Shown: in pieces, positions 1 to 8,204 of the stretch
Layout: every line of letters begins with the position of its first letter
Position numbering within the stretch: position 1 is the first letter of the stretch
Source: an uncultured Ruminococcus sp.
GTDB lineage: Bacteria > Bacillota > Clostridia > Oscillospirales > CAG-272
DNA length: 17,554 nucleotides
Direction of reading: 5' to 3'
Assembly (NCBI GenBank): GCA_900551005.1
Contig: URUL01000038.1
Location: 1-17,554, forward strand
Notes under the pieces: model-generated
Seen by the model: the letters and a program-made list of their open reading frames with translations, nothing else
Databases searched by the model: none
What the model was told of the DNA's origin: nothing
Translations under genes and position numbers: made by a program

Positions 1-1
1 T

Positions 2-77
2 GCGGATTTAGCTCATTTGGTAGAGCGCGACCTTGCCAAGGTCGAGGTGGCGGGTTCGAGCCCCGTAATCCGCTCCA
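2..77 (+). tRNA. tRNA-Gly (anticodon GCC)
   Basis: A complete cloverleaf can be folded by eye. The 7-bp acceptor stem pairs GCGGATT with AATCCGC. A D arm with GCTC/GAGC follows, then an anticodon stem CGACC/GGTCG closing the loop TTGCCAA with anticodon GCC. The T arm carries the invariant TTCGA, and discriminator T is followed by an encoded CCA at 75-77. Anticodon GCC decodes GGC/GGU glycine codons. An intrinsic terminator follows directly; the promoter must lie upstream of the window. Confidence 0.96.
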
Positions 78-78
78 A

Positions 79-114
79 AAAGAAAAAGTCGCAATAGCGG
101 CTTTTTTCTTTTTC
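79..114 (+). terminator. Intrinsic terminator after tRNA-Gly
   Basis: The core stem pairs GTCGC (88-92) with GCGGC (97-101), including one G-U pair, around the loop AATA. The stem is extended by the A-rich stretch before it pairing with the T tract after it (TTTTTTCTTTTT). This is a classic rho-independent structure placed directly after the tRNA CCA. Confidence 0.8.
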
Positions 115-146
115 TCCTACAAATTTATGTTTTGCCGCCGGAGCCC

Positions 147-175
147 TTGCTATTTGTGATTTTTTGTGGTAAAAT
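147..175 (+). promoter_or_regulatory. Sigma-A-type promoter for the phosphatase-comEC operon
   Basis: A -35-like TTGCTA (147-152) is separated by exactly 17 bases from a -10 TAAAAT (170-175). The spacer ends in TGG, giving an extended -10 (TGn). Transcription would start near 182, about 30 bases before the ATG at 214. The predicted start point argues against the longer GTG-initiated reading beginning at 166, whose first codons lie inside the promoter. Confidence 0.65.
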
Positions 176-213
176 ATAAAAAATTGAAGCAATTTGCCGA
201 GAGGATTGAAAAT

Positions 214-840
214 ATGCGTATTTTTGCCATACGTCACGGGAGAACGGAGTGGAATGCTCTCGGAAAAATTCAGGGCAGAACAGATATCCCGCTGAGCGAT
301 GAAGGCAAAGAAAGCGCATATTCGCTTGCCGGGAAAATGCGCGAGGATGGTTTTATACCGACGCACGTCTTTACAAGTCCGCTGAAGCGTGCCTATATGA
401 CGGCTCAAATAATTGCCGATGAATTTTCGCTTACCCCGGAAATAGGGCGGGATTTTCAGGAGATGTCATTCGGGCTTTGGGAAGGGCTGAGCTGGGCACA
501 GATAATGGAAAAATATCCGGCGGAATTTGAGATCTGGAATCACGACCGCACGGTATGTATTCCCGGCGGAGAATCATATATAGATTTAACACGCCGTGTC
601 ATGCCGGAGCTACGCCGCGCCTGCGAAAAATCCGATGGCGATTTTGCCGTAGTTGCACACGGTGCGGTGATAATGGCGATGCATGTTGTATATGAAGGTA
701 TCGAATTTGAAAGCATAGATAAAATCATGCGCCATATACAAAATTCGTCTGTTACTGTTTTTGACAGCGCGCGGATGCTGGAAAATGCCGAAAAATTCGA
801 AAGCTCCGGCAAACTTGTTATAAGAAAAGGAAATATGTAA
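214..840 (+). CDS. Histidine phosphatase family protein (phosphoglycerate mutase-like)
   Basis: This 208-residue protein belongs to the histidine phosphatase superfamily, which forms a phosphohistidine intermediate. The hallmark RHG is at residues 7-9 (RHGRTEWN), with His8 as the expected nucleophile. SPLKRAYMTA (55-64) supplies the conserved Arg, FQEMSFGLWEG (81-91) the acidic residues, and VAHG (147-150) the second catalytic His149. The length is typical of the single-domain phosphatases (PhoE, GpmB or cobalamin CobC-like); the substrate cannot be read from sequence. I chose the ATG at 214 because GAGG at 201-204 is well spaced before it and it begins exactly at the family's first beta strand. 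A GTG at 166 would add 16 unrelated residues encoded within the promoter. It is the first gene of a four-gene operon, and only three bases separate its stop from the next ATG. Confidence 0.9.
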   Translation: MRIFAIRHGRTEWNALGKIQGRTDIPLSDEGKESAYSLAGKMREDGFIPTHVFTSPLKRAYMTAQIIADEFSLTPEIGRDFQEMSFGLWEGLSWAQIMEKYPAEFEIWNHDRTVCIPGGESYIDLTRRVMPELRRACEKSDGDFAVVAHGAVIMAMHVVYEGIEFESIDKIMRHIQNSSVTVFDSARMLENAEKFESSGKLVIRKGNM

Positions 841-843
841 TTT

Positions 844-1983
844 ATGCAACTTATACTTGTGGCGACGTGCCTTTTCGGCTTGGAAAAGTTTTTAGGCGAG
901 GAGATAGATGCGCTCGGCTATAAACGCCTTGAGACAATAGACGGCAGAGTCACCTTTGAGGGAGACGAGGCGGCTGTGGCGAGGTGCAATATATGGCTTC
1001 GCACGGCAGAGCGGCTCTATATAAAGATGGGCGAATTTGCAGCAATGAGCTTCACCGACCTTTTTGACGGCACGAAGGCGATAGCATGGGAAAGCCTGAT
1101 AGGGAAGAACGATGCTTTTCCCGTAAAGGGACATTCGGTAAAAAGCCTGCTGACAAGCATACCGGATTGCCAGAGCATCATCAAAAAGGCGATGGCGACA
1201 CGGCTCGGCTCGGCATATGGGCTCTCCTATATGCCCGAAACGGGACTCAAATATCAGATAGAGTTTTTCATTTTAAAGGATAAAGCGAGCCTGATGATCG
1301 ATACTTCGGGCGTGGCTCTGCACAAGCGCGGTTACCGTCCGCAGAATGCACCCGCCCCGCTTCGCGAAACGCTTGCCGCCGCTATGGTCAAAATGGCACG
1401 TCCGCGTGAAAACGTCCTCTTCTGGGACCCTTTCTGCGGTTCGGGAACGATCCCGATAGAGGCAGCCATGCTCATGACAAATACCGCGCCCGGGCTGAAA
1501 CGGAGCTTTGCGGCAGAAGAATTTCCTTTTATCGGGAAGGAAATATGGGACAATGCGAGACAAGAGGCGCGTGAAGCAATCAATGCCGAAACGAGCTTTG
1601 AAGCATACGCTTCCGACTGCGATTGGAGTGCGGTCAAGCTCGCCACGGCTTGCGTAAAGCAGGCGGGCATGGAAAAATATATCAAGGTTTTTGAGAAGAA
1701 TGCGCTTGACATCAAGGCTGACGGCAGACGCGGAACGATCGTTTGCAATCCGCCATACGGAGAGCGGCTCTTCACCATTACCGAATCGGAAAAGCTTTAC
1801 CGTGATATGGGAAAGAGCTTTTCGCGTCTCGGCTCATGGCAGATATATGTGATAACATCAAATGAAAGCTTTGAGAGGCTATACGGCAGGCGTGCAGATA
1901 AAAAGCGCAAGCTGTATAACGGCATGATACCGTGTAGCTTTTACCAATTCTTTAAAAACGAAAAGAAGGATTTTGCAAAATGA
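844..1983 (+). CDS. THUMP-domain class I SAM-dependent RNA methyltransferase (YpsC / RlmL N-terminal type)
   Basis: This 379-residue protein has an N-terminal ferredoxin-like/THUMP region (about residues 1-160) that binds RNA, and a Rossmann methyltransferase domain (about 165-375). The SAM-binding motif DPFCGSGTIPIEAA starts at residue 195. The N6/N2-methyltransferase motif IV appears as NPPYG at 302-306. Its length and architecture match the Firmicutes YpsC proteins and the first half of E. coli RlmL, which makes m2G2445 in 23S rRNA; an rRNA guanine N2 target is inferred. AAGGA lies upstream at about 12 bases, overlapping the end of the phosphatase gene. Its TGA overlaps the following ATG (ATGA at 1980-1983), so it is probably translationally coupled to galT. 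Confidence 0.9.
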   Translation: MQLILVATCLFGLEKFLGEEIDALGYKRLETIDGRVTFEGDEAAVARCNIWLRTAERLYIKMGEFAAMSFTDLFDGTKAIAWESLIGKNDAFPVKGHSVKSLLTSIPDCQSIIKKAMATRLGSAYGLSYMPETGLKYQIEFFILKDKASLMIDTSGVALHKRGYRPQNAPAPLRETLAAAMVKMARPRENVLFWDPFCGSGTIPIEAAMLMTNTAPGLKRSFAAEEFPFIGKEIWDNARQEAREAINAETSFEAYASDCDWSAVKLATACVKQAGMEKYIKVFEKNALDIKADGRRGTIVCNPPYGERLFTITESEKLYRDMGKSFSRLGSWQIYVITSNESFERLYGRRADKKRKLYNGMIPCSFYQFFKNEKKDFAK

Positions 1984-3479
1984 TTAGTCAGAGAATAAAA
2001 CAGCTTGTAAACTACGGAACAGAAAAATCGCTTATTTCCGAGGAGGACAGAATATATGTAACAAATCTCCTGCTCGATGCTCTCGGAGAGCAGAGCTATG
2101 AGGACGCGGGCGATGTCCCCGCGGCACCGCTGGAGGAGATCCTCGGCGCACTCTGCGATTTTGCAGAGGAAAAGGGAATTATCTCCGAGAAGGGCAGTAT
2201 CCTTCGCCGCGATCTTTTTGATACGCGTCTGATGGGCTTGCTCACGCCGAGACCTTCTGAGGTTATCGCAAAATTCAGAAGCGAATATGAAAAATCGCCC
2301 GAGGCGGCAACGGATTTCTACTATAATTTCAGCAAGAATACAGATTATATCCGCACGTACCGCATCAAGAAGGATATGCGTTGGACGGTGCCGAGCGAAT
2401 TCGGCGATATCGATATAACGATCAATCTTTCCAAGCCTGAAAAAGATCCGAAGGATATCGCTTTGGCAAAGACTCAGAAGCAATCGTCATATCCCAAGTG
2501 TGCGCTCTGCCCGCAGACGGAAGGCTATGCGGGAAATATGAATGCCTCGCCGAGGCAGAATCACCGCATCATACCGATCACTCTCGGCGGTGAGAAATGG
2601 TTTTTTCAGTACTCGCCGTATGTTTACTATAATGAGCACTGTATAGCGCTTTCCGCAGAGCATACGCCGATGAATGTATGTATAAAAACGGTAGAGCGCA
2701 TGCTCGACTTCATCGATATTTTCCCGCATTATTTTATCGGAAGCAATGCGGGACTGCCCATAGTCGGCGGATCCATTCTCACCCATGACCATATGCAGGG
2801 CGGTCGGTATGAATTTGCGATGGAACGCGCTGCGGCAGATAGGGAATTTCGCTTTGCCGGCTGTGAGAACGTAAAGGCAAAAACGGTGAAATGGCCGCTT
2901 TCCGTCATTCGCCTATCGAGCGAGGACAGGGCGGAGATATTGCGTCTCGCTGCCAAGATCTTTGATGCATGGGCGGTCTACAGCGACGAATCTGTCATGA
3001 TATTTGCCGAGACTGAGGCCGGACGTCACAATGCGATAACGCCGATAGCGCGCCGCAAAAACGGAGAATATGAGCTCGATCTCGTTCTTCGCAACAATCT
3101 GACGACAGAGGAGCGTCCGATGGGGCTCTATCATCCGCGTCCCGAATATCACAATATCAAGAAAGAAAATATCGGGCTTATAGAGGTAATGGGACTTGCG
3201 GTGCTCCCTTCACGCCTTAAAAAAGAGCTCTCCATGCTGGCGGATGCCGTCATCACGGGGAAGAACGCGGCCGATATACCCGAGATAGCAAAGCATGCGG
3301 CATGGTTTGAGAGCTTCCGCGGTAATTATGATATAACGCCTGAAAATATAAACGATATCCTGCTCCGTGAGACGGGAAATACGTTTGTCCGTGTTCTCTG
3401 TGACTGCGGCGTATTCAAGCGCGACGAAAAAGGGGTTGCGGCTTTTGACAGGTTCATCGATTTTGTAAATAAGTTCTGA
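1980..3479 (+). CDS. galT: UDP-glucose--hexose-1-phosphate uridylyltransferase, class II (GalT)
   Basis: GalT exchanges UMP between UDP-glucose and galactose-1-phosphate in the Leloir pathway, in the cytoplasm. At 499 residues it is the length of the Firmicutes class II enzymes rather than the roughly 350-residue E. coli type. Diagnostic stretches are YPKCALC (171-177), RQNHRIIPI (192-200), the YSPYVYYNEHCI segment, and the active-site block GGSILTHDHMQGG (263-275). His271 is the likely uridylylated residue, by analogy with the HxH of the family. No galK or galE is adjacent; the gene instead sits between a methyltransferase and comEC. The ATG overlaps the previous stop, with no separate strong ribosome site needed. 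The only caveat is that class II members vary in hexose preference. Confidence 0.95.
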   Translation: MISQRIKQLVNYGTEKSLISEEDRIYVTNLLLDALGEQSYEDAGDVPAAPLEEILGALCDFAEEKGIISEKGSILRRDLFDTRLMGLLTPRPSEVIAKFRSEYEKSPEAATDFYYNFSKNTDYIRTYRIKKDMRWTVPSEFGDIDITINLSKPEKDPKDIALAKTQKQSSYPKCALCPQTEGYAGNMNASPRQNHRIIPITLGGEKWFFQYSPYVYYNEHCIALSAEHTPMNVCIKTVERMLDFIDIFPHYFIGSNAGLPIVGGSILTHDHMQGGRYEFAMERAAADREFRFAGCENVKAKTVKWPLSVIRLSSEDRAEILRLAAKIFDAWAVYSDESVMIFAETEAGRHNAITPIARRKNGEYELDLVLRNNLTTEERPMGLYHPRPEYHNIKKENIGLIEVMGLAVLPSRLKKELSMLADAVITGKNAADIPEIAKHAAWFESFRGNYDITPENINDILLRETGNTFVRVLCDCGVFKRDEKGVAAFDRFIDFVNKF

Positions 3480-3525
3480 AATAAGCAAAAGGACATTTTA
3501 TCTGAGCCGAAGGAAATAAAGAATT

Positions 3526-5748
3526 ATGGAAGTATTGCGCGGGAGAAGACTGTTCGGTATACTGTTTGTATTCATGACGTCTTTCTGCCTTCGCGCAGTG
3601 CTTCCTTTTTATTTTTGCCTTGCTTTTGCCGTCATGCTCATCGCTTCTTTTGCCGTATATGCCGTCGTGATGAAAAGGCACCGTATGCTCGGCGCCTACC
3701 GGGTGCTGTATATGATCCTTGCGCTTCTCGCACTTGCCTTCGGTATCTTACATGCGCAAAGATATCTTTCTGCCGTGCCTGAGGATTTTTATTCTGAGGA
3801 GCCGCGGGAATACTGCGGCACGGTGAAAAGCGAAGAAGGGAGCGCAGGATATTACAGTATTTATCTGATAAATATAGACCATGGCGGAAAAGAGATACTC
3901 TGTCTCTGCGAGGCGGATTACGGTGCGGATTTTGAAGCAGGCGATAAGGTCGTCATTTTCGGCACTGCCGCCGAGGAGGGTGACATTTACTATAAAAGCA
4001 GGGGCGTTCGTGCGAGGATCAACTTCACCGAAAGCCATATCTCCGCTTTCGGGGAGGAAAAGACGGGATTTTTTGCGCGCAAACAGAAGTATTTTTCTTC
4101 GCTTTTTGACGGCAGATTGGAGGGCGATACGCTCTCCCTTGCCAAAGCCATGCTTTTGGGGGAGAGGAATACCGTTTCGGGCGAGATAAGGCTGGATTTT
4201 CGCAGGATAGGCTTTTCTCATGTGCTTGCCGTGAGCGGACTGCATATCAGCGTGCTCACTTTTGCCTTCATGTTCCTGCTCGCGCCTCTGCCGATGAGTA
4301 AGAGAATGAAAAATCTGCTGCTGATACCGGTGGTCTGTGCTTTTGCCCTCATAACGGGCGCTTCCGCTTCTGTCTTACGCTCGTGTATCATGTTTATCTG
4401 CCTTGCCGCGTCAGGCGCGCTTTTGGAGTATGGCGATGCACCGACATCGCTTGTGCTTGCCGTCTCGCTTTTATTTATATTCTCGCCGTCCTCCGTATTT
4501 GATATCGGACTCTGGCTTTCCTTCTCGGCAACGCTCGGAATCGTGCTTTTTGCGCCCGTAAGCTCTCCCGTGAAGATAAAAAACACGAGAGAGACATATT
4601 CGCGTTTCAGAAATTTCGGTGTAAAAGCGCTGAATTATGTGATTTCGCTTTTAATCAACTCGCTCGTGGTAACTGCTTTCACATTGCCTGTCATATTCAT
4701 ATGCTACGGAAATTTTTCTCTCATGACGCCCGTCTCATCGCTCGTACTCATACCGATCGTGCAGATATTGCTCCCGCTCTTCCTTTTCGTGCTCATATTC
4801 GGCGGGATCCCGCTCCTCGGAACGGCGCTTGCATTGCTCGCTTCGGCGCTTTCAGGACTGCTTCTTGATATTGCATCGTTTCTTGCCGATATCGAGGGGA
4901 TATATGTTTCTTTGCGGTATCCTTTCGGAAAATATTTTATTTTGGCGTTGCTGGCGCTCATTTTTGTCTTTCTGTTCGGCAGAAGGGTGAAATTTCGACG
5001 TGCCGCCGCTCTATTTGCCGCTCTGGCGATCGCATTTGCCGCATGTGTCGGTATATACGAGCATGCTTATTATGATAAGGCACAGACGGTGGTGCTCAAT
5101 GCCGCAAGAAATGACGGGATCGTGATGAAATACGGAGGAAAGACTGTCGCGCTCGATATATCGGGCGGCTCATATTCCTTTATGCGGAGCGTGGCGGATG
5201 AAATATATGAGCTGAATGCGGAGAAGATAGAACTGCTTGTATATTCACATCTTCACAGATACCATGCGGGGACACTGGGAAAAACATGCTCTGTGATCAA
5301 GCTCGGTTCCGTTGCCGTACCGATGCCGCAGACGGAAGCCGAGGAGGAATATCTCGCCGAGCTGTCGCAGGAAGCGACGGCGCACGGCATCGATATCTTC
5401 GTATACGGAATGGACGCTTATGCCGATATAGGAGACATGCGCATTTACTTTCCCGAATACCTGCGCATAAAGCGCTCGGCACACAGAATCCCGTATTTTT
5501 CCGTTGAGATAGACGGAGAGAAAAAGCTCTTTTATGCCGGTGCGGGGCTATCCGAGCTGCCCGATTTTTATGCGCTCGCAGAGGATGCGGTATATCCCGT
5601 TTTCGGCTCACATGGGGCAAAGTACAAGGAAAAAACAGAAGTCCCGCATGGCTCGCTCATTCTCGGCGTCGCAGCAGAATATGCCGAGGGCGAAGAGCTG
5701 CATTTTATTTCCGATGAAAAATACAAAATCATCATTTCCGACAAGTGA
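3526..5748 (+). CDS. comEC: ComEC/Rec2 family DNA-uptake channel protein
   Basis: ComEC forms the membrane channel that imports single-stranded DNA during natural competence. This 740-residue protein has the full architecture. N-terminal hydrophobic helices (about 10-80) come first, then an OB-like extracellular domain (about 90-170). The ComEC core (about 200-485) carries the signature LAVSGLHISVL (234-244) and TGASASVLRS (277-286) among many transmembrane helices. A final helix (about 492-510) leads into a C-terminal metallo-beta-lactamase-like domain (about 518-735). In that domain the metal motif reads SHLHRYHAG (574-582), so Tyr579 replaces the usual Asp. The usual LDVGQGD-like strand is also altered (LNAARNDG, 524-531), so its nuclease activity is doubtful. 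AAGGA at 3510-3514 precedes the ATG. It is the last gene of the operon, and its final codons form part of the terminator. Confidence 0.92.
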   Translation: MEVLRGRRLFGILFVFMTSFCLRAVLPFYFCLAFAVMLIASFAVYAVVMKRHRMLGAYRVLYMILALLALAFGILHAQRYLSAVPEDFYSEEPREYCGTVKSEEGSAGYYSIYLINIDHGGKEILCLCEADYGADFEAGDKVVIFGTAAEEGDIYYKSRGVRARINFTESHISAFGEEKTGFFARKQKYFSSLFDGRLEGDTLSLAKAMLLGERNTVSGEIRLDFRRIGFSHVLAVSGLHISVLTFAFMFLLAPLPMSKRMKNLLLIPVVCAFALITGASASVLRSCIMFICLAASGALLEYGDAPTSLVLAVSLLFIFSPSSVFDIGLWLSFSATLGIVLFAPVSSPVKIKNTRETYSRFRNFGVKALNYVISLLINSLVVTAFTLPVIFICYGNFSLMTPVSSLVLIPIVQILLPLFLFVLIFGGIPLLGTALALLASALSGLLLDIASFLADIEGIYVSLRYPFGKYFILALLALIFVFLFGRRVKFRRAAALFAALAIAFAACVGIYEHAYYDKAQTVVLNAARNDGIVMKYGGKTVALDISGGSYSFMRSVADEIYELNAEKIELLVYSHLHRYHAGTLGKTCSVIKLGSVAVPMPQTEAEEEYLAELSQEATAHGIDIFVYGMDAYADIGDMRIYFPEYLRIKRSAHRIPYFSVEIDGEKKLFYAGAGLSELPDFYALAEDAVYPVFGSHGAKYKEKTEVPHGSLILGVAAEYAEGEELHFISDEKYKIIISDK

Positions 5749-5767
5749 CACCGCTTGTCGGTTTTTG
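5738..5767 (+). terminator. Intrinsic terminator overlapping the comEC stop codon
   Basis: An 8-bp perfect stem pairs CCGACAAG (5738-5745) with CTTGTCGG (5754-5761), with loop TGACACCG, followed by TTTTTG. The upstream arm encodes the last codons of comEC and the loop begins with its TGA. It ends the phosphatase-to-comEC operon. Confidence 0.85.
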
Positions 5768-5795
5768 TATATAAAGTCTTTTCCCTGCCTATAAT
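5765..5795 (+). promoter_or_regulatory. Candidate promoter for the glucan synthase gene
   Basis: A perfect TATAAT lies at 5790-5795. The best -35-like match is TTGTAT at 5765-5770, with a long 19-base spacer, and it overlaps the terminator T tract. TG is three to four bases before the -10. Transcription would start near 5802, about 27 bases upstream of the ATG at 5829. The -10 is convincing and the -35 weak. Confidence 0.5.
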
Positions 5796-5828
5796 AATGG
5801 AAAACATTATTTTGATACGGAGCATGAT

Positions 5829-8117
5829 ATGTCGGAAGTAAAAAGAGAAGAGAAAAGAGGCGGGCTTGCATTTTCTCTCTCGTTTTCGGGCGCGGTTCGT
5901 CTCGGACAATACAGAAAACTGGTAAGAAAGCTCGGAAGAGAGGCAACGCAAATATGCCGTGATAAGCCCGAGCTTGCAAGGGCTGTGGGAGCGACATTCC
6001 CGAAGGTACATGATATGGCGCTTGCCGCAATAAAGACGATAGAGAATGAAAGATATTTTTCGCGTCATGCCGAGCTTTTTTCTCTCTCGGAAAAGATACT
6101 TTCCTTTTGTTCATCGGAAGACGGCGCTTCGGAGGGCGACGCATCTGCTGAGAAGCTGTCCGAGCAGGGGATAAGAAAATTTCTTTCGGAGACTTCTTTT
6201 GCGGAGGACTATTCCTTTATACTGCTTTTACTTCTGCCGTCGGCACTGATTCTGAAACTCACGGAAAAATATGCGGACTCTCTTTTGGACGAGGCGAAGA
6301 TATATGCCGTCTCGGATATGCTCGGCAATATCGGAAATACGGATTTTTACGGGATTGCCGTGTCCTTTTGCGCTTCGGCGCGCATTTATTACGGTGAGGC
6401 GGCGGACATCTTTCGCTATTGCAGTGACGAGACGAAAAATGCCTATCTGCGCATTACGGCAGAGCGCGCATATCTCTGCGGCATGAGCGAGGCGGCATAT
6501 GCCTTGGAGGTGAATACCGAGGCCGGCAAGAGAGGAGTGCACATCGGTGAGATACTGCTCCGGCGAGACGGCTTTGCCGGCAGGGTATATTTTGTTTTGC
6601 TTTTTGCCTTCACCGCGCTGTTTATGCTGCTTTTTGCCGTTTTGGCGGGCGGTGCTTATGCTTTGCCGACAGCACTTCTTCTTGCCGTTCCGATATATGA
6701 ATTTGTCAAGCAATTCATAAGAGATTTCTTCGCGGAATCGGGAACATATCTGCTTCCTGCCATATCTGCCGCGGAAAAGCTGAAGGAGCATAAGGTCATG
6801 GTCGTTCTGACGACGCTTCTTCTCGGAGAAGAGCATGATGGCGCGCTCATGACACGCTTAGAGGACCATTACCTGACAAACAGCGACGAAAACTATATTT
6901 TTGCGATCCTGTGCGATCTGAAAGCGGCAGATAAGAAAAGCCTGCCCGAGGATGAGGGACGCATAGATCATATCAAGCGCAGGATCGATGCGCTGAACGG
7001 CAAATACGGAAACCGATTCATGCTTTTCTTCCGTCCCCGCCGCTTCTGTGAGAGTGAGAATGCCTATATGGGCAGAGAACGTAAGCGCGGTGCCATCATC
7101 GAGCTTTGTTCCTATCTGCGCGGGGGAGAGAGCGATATCGAGGTATATGGAAAAGCGGATATCGGGACGGAAAATATAGAGTATCTTCTCACGCTTGATG
7201 AAGATACGCGGCTTCATTCGGGAGCCGTCGCCGATATGCTGGGCGTGATGATACATCCGATGAACAAGCCGATCATCGATGAAAAGCGACATATCGTCAA
7301 GCGCGGCTATGCGATCGTGGCACCGAGAACGGATATCAGCCTCGAATCCTCCGTCGCCACTCGATTTTCCGAGTTGTATTTTGGCGCGGGCGGTATGGAT
7401 ATCTATTCGGGAACATCCTTTGACATCTATCAGAATCTTTTCGGCTCAGGCTCCTTCTGCGGAAAGGGAATGCTCAATATTTCCGCCTTCTGTGACGTTA
7501 TTCCCGATTTCTTTCCGAATGGGCGGATACTCAGCCATGACCTGCTCGAGGGCAATATGCTCTCGTGCGCGCTTTATCACGGTATAGCGCTCTCAGATGA
7601 TGTGCCGACAGATTTTCTCTCCTATTATTCGCGCCAGAGCCGCTGGATACGCGGCGATACGCAGGCGCTTCCTTATGCTCTCGGACATGTCCGAAAAAAA
7701 GACGGCAAAAAAATAAAAAACCCGATGAGCGTGCTTTCACGCTATAAGATCGCTGACAACGTGATACGTGAGTCGGCTCCGCTCGGACTCGTGCTCGCGG
7801 TATTTCTGTCTGCCTTCGCGGGGATGAGAGCGGCGGCTTTCACGGCACTGTTCGCTTCGCTTTATCTGCTCCTTCCCATCCTGCGCGCACTTTTCTCAGG
7901 GAGGGCGGCAGAGCCCGGAAAAAGCTTTGCCTTCGGGGTGCTCTCGGTCGGATTTGTTCGCCTGCTTGCATCGGCACATGAGGCATATATCTTTGCGCGG
8001 TCATTCTTTGTTTCCCTCTACCGCATGACAATAAGCGGAAAGCACTTGCTGGAATGGCAGACGGCGGCACAGAGCGCGCAAAAAAAGCGCGGCACATTCG
8101 GCTTGCTTTCGTCTTAG
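5829..8117 (+). CDS. ndvB: Cyclic beta-1,2-glucan synthase, N-terminal part (GT84 domain), ends at in-frame TAG
   Basis: This is the first 762 codons of an NdvB/Cgs-type synthase, an inner-membrane enzyme that polymerises glucose from UDP-glucose into beta-1,2-glucan. Hydrophobic helices lie at about 252-292. The GT84 glycosyltransferase domain spans about 395-620. It has the DxD-like TLDEDT (455-460), the block GSGSFCGKG, RILSHDLLEG (566-575) and the Q/RxxRW-type element RQSRWIRGDTQ (602-612), as in Brucella and Rhizobium synthases. Two or three more membrane helices occupy about 650-715, then the LLEW motif at 740. GGAG at 5819-5822 sits six bases before the ATG. The reading frame stops at TAG (8115-8117), but the same frame continues immediately with the rest of the protein, so this is not a natural C-terminus. 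Read alone it would lack the cyclising and chain-length domains. Confidence 0.9.
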   Translation: MSEVKREEKRGGLAFSLSFSGAVRLGQYRKLVRKLGREATQICRDKPELARAVGATFPKVHDMALAAIKTIENERYFSRHAELFSLSEKILSFCSSEDGASEGDASAEKLSEQGIRKFLSETSFAEDYSFILLLLLPSALILKLTEKYADSLLDEAKIYAVSDMLGNIGNTDFYGIAVSFCASARIYYGEAADIFRYCSDETKNAYLRITAERAYLCGMSEAAYALEVNTEAGKRGVHIGEILLRRDGFAGRVYFVLLFAFTALFMLLFAVLAGGAYALPTALLLAVPIYEFVKQFIRDFFAESGTYLLPAISAAEKLKEHKVMVVLTTLLLGEEHDGALMTRLEDHYLTNSDENYIFAILCDLKAADKKSLPEDEGRIDHIKRRIDALNGKYGNRFMLFFRPRRFCESENAYMGRERKRGAIIELCSYLRGGESDIEVYGKADIGTENIEYLLTLDEDTRLHSGAVADMLGVMIHPMNKPIIDEKRHIVKRGYAIVAPRTDISLESSVATRFSELYFGAGGMDIYSGTSFDIYQNLFGSGSFCGKGMLNISAFCDVIPDFFPNGRILSHDLLEGNMLSCALYHGIALSDDVPTDFLSYYSRQSRWIRGDTQALPYALGHVRKKDGKKIKNPMSVLSRYKIADNVIRESAPLGLVLAVFLSAFAGMRAAAFTALFASLYLLLPILRALFSGRAAEPGKSFAFGVLSVGFVRLLASAHEAYIFARSFFVSLYRMTISGKHLLEWQTAAQSAQKKRGTFGLLSS
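8115..8117 (+). other. In-frame amber codon inside the glucan synthase frame
   Basis: TAG is codon 763 of a frame that runs open from 5829 to the TAA at 13332-13334. The 29 codons after it (8118-8204) have no start codon with a ribosome site. They encode a strongly hydrophobic segment (VVIGAAALLLPGIF and following) that fits the next membrane helix of the family. No frame change is needed on either side. All seven other gene ends in the window use TAA or TGA. Confidence 0.9.
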
Positions 8118-8204
8118 GTCCCCTCAGTTGTCATAGGCGCCGCCGCTCTGCTTCTGCCGGGGATATTCCCGAAACTCTTTGGATTTCTTTGGCTTTGCTT
8201 TCCG

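Noticed and set aside
166..213. Extension of the phosphatase to a GTG at 166
   Set aside because: The extra 16 codons fall in the predicted promoter, and the family begins at the ATG at 214, which has its own ribosome site.
13..408. 131-codon - strand open frame across the tRNA and the phosphatase start
   Set aside because: It reads antisense through tRNA-Gly and the terminator; the GLEPATST-type peptide is a familiar artefact of antisense tRNA translation, and the phosphatase on + explains the rest.
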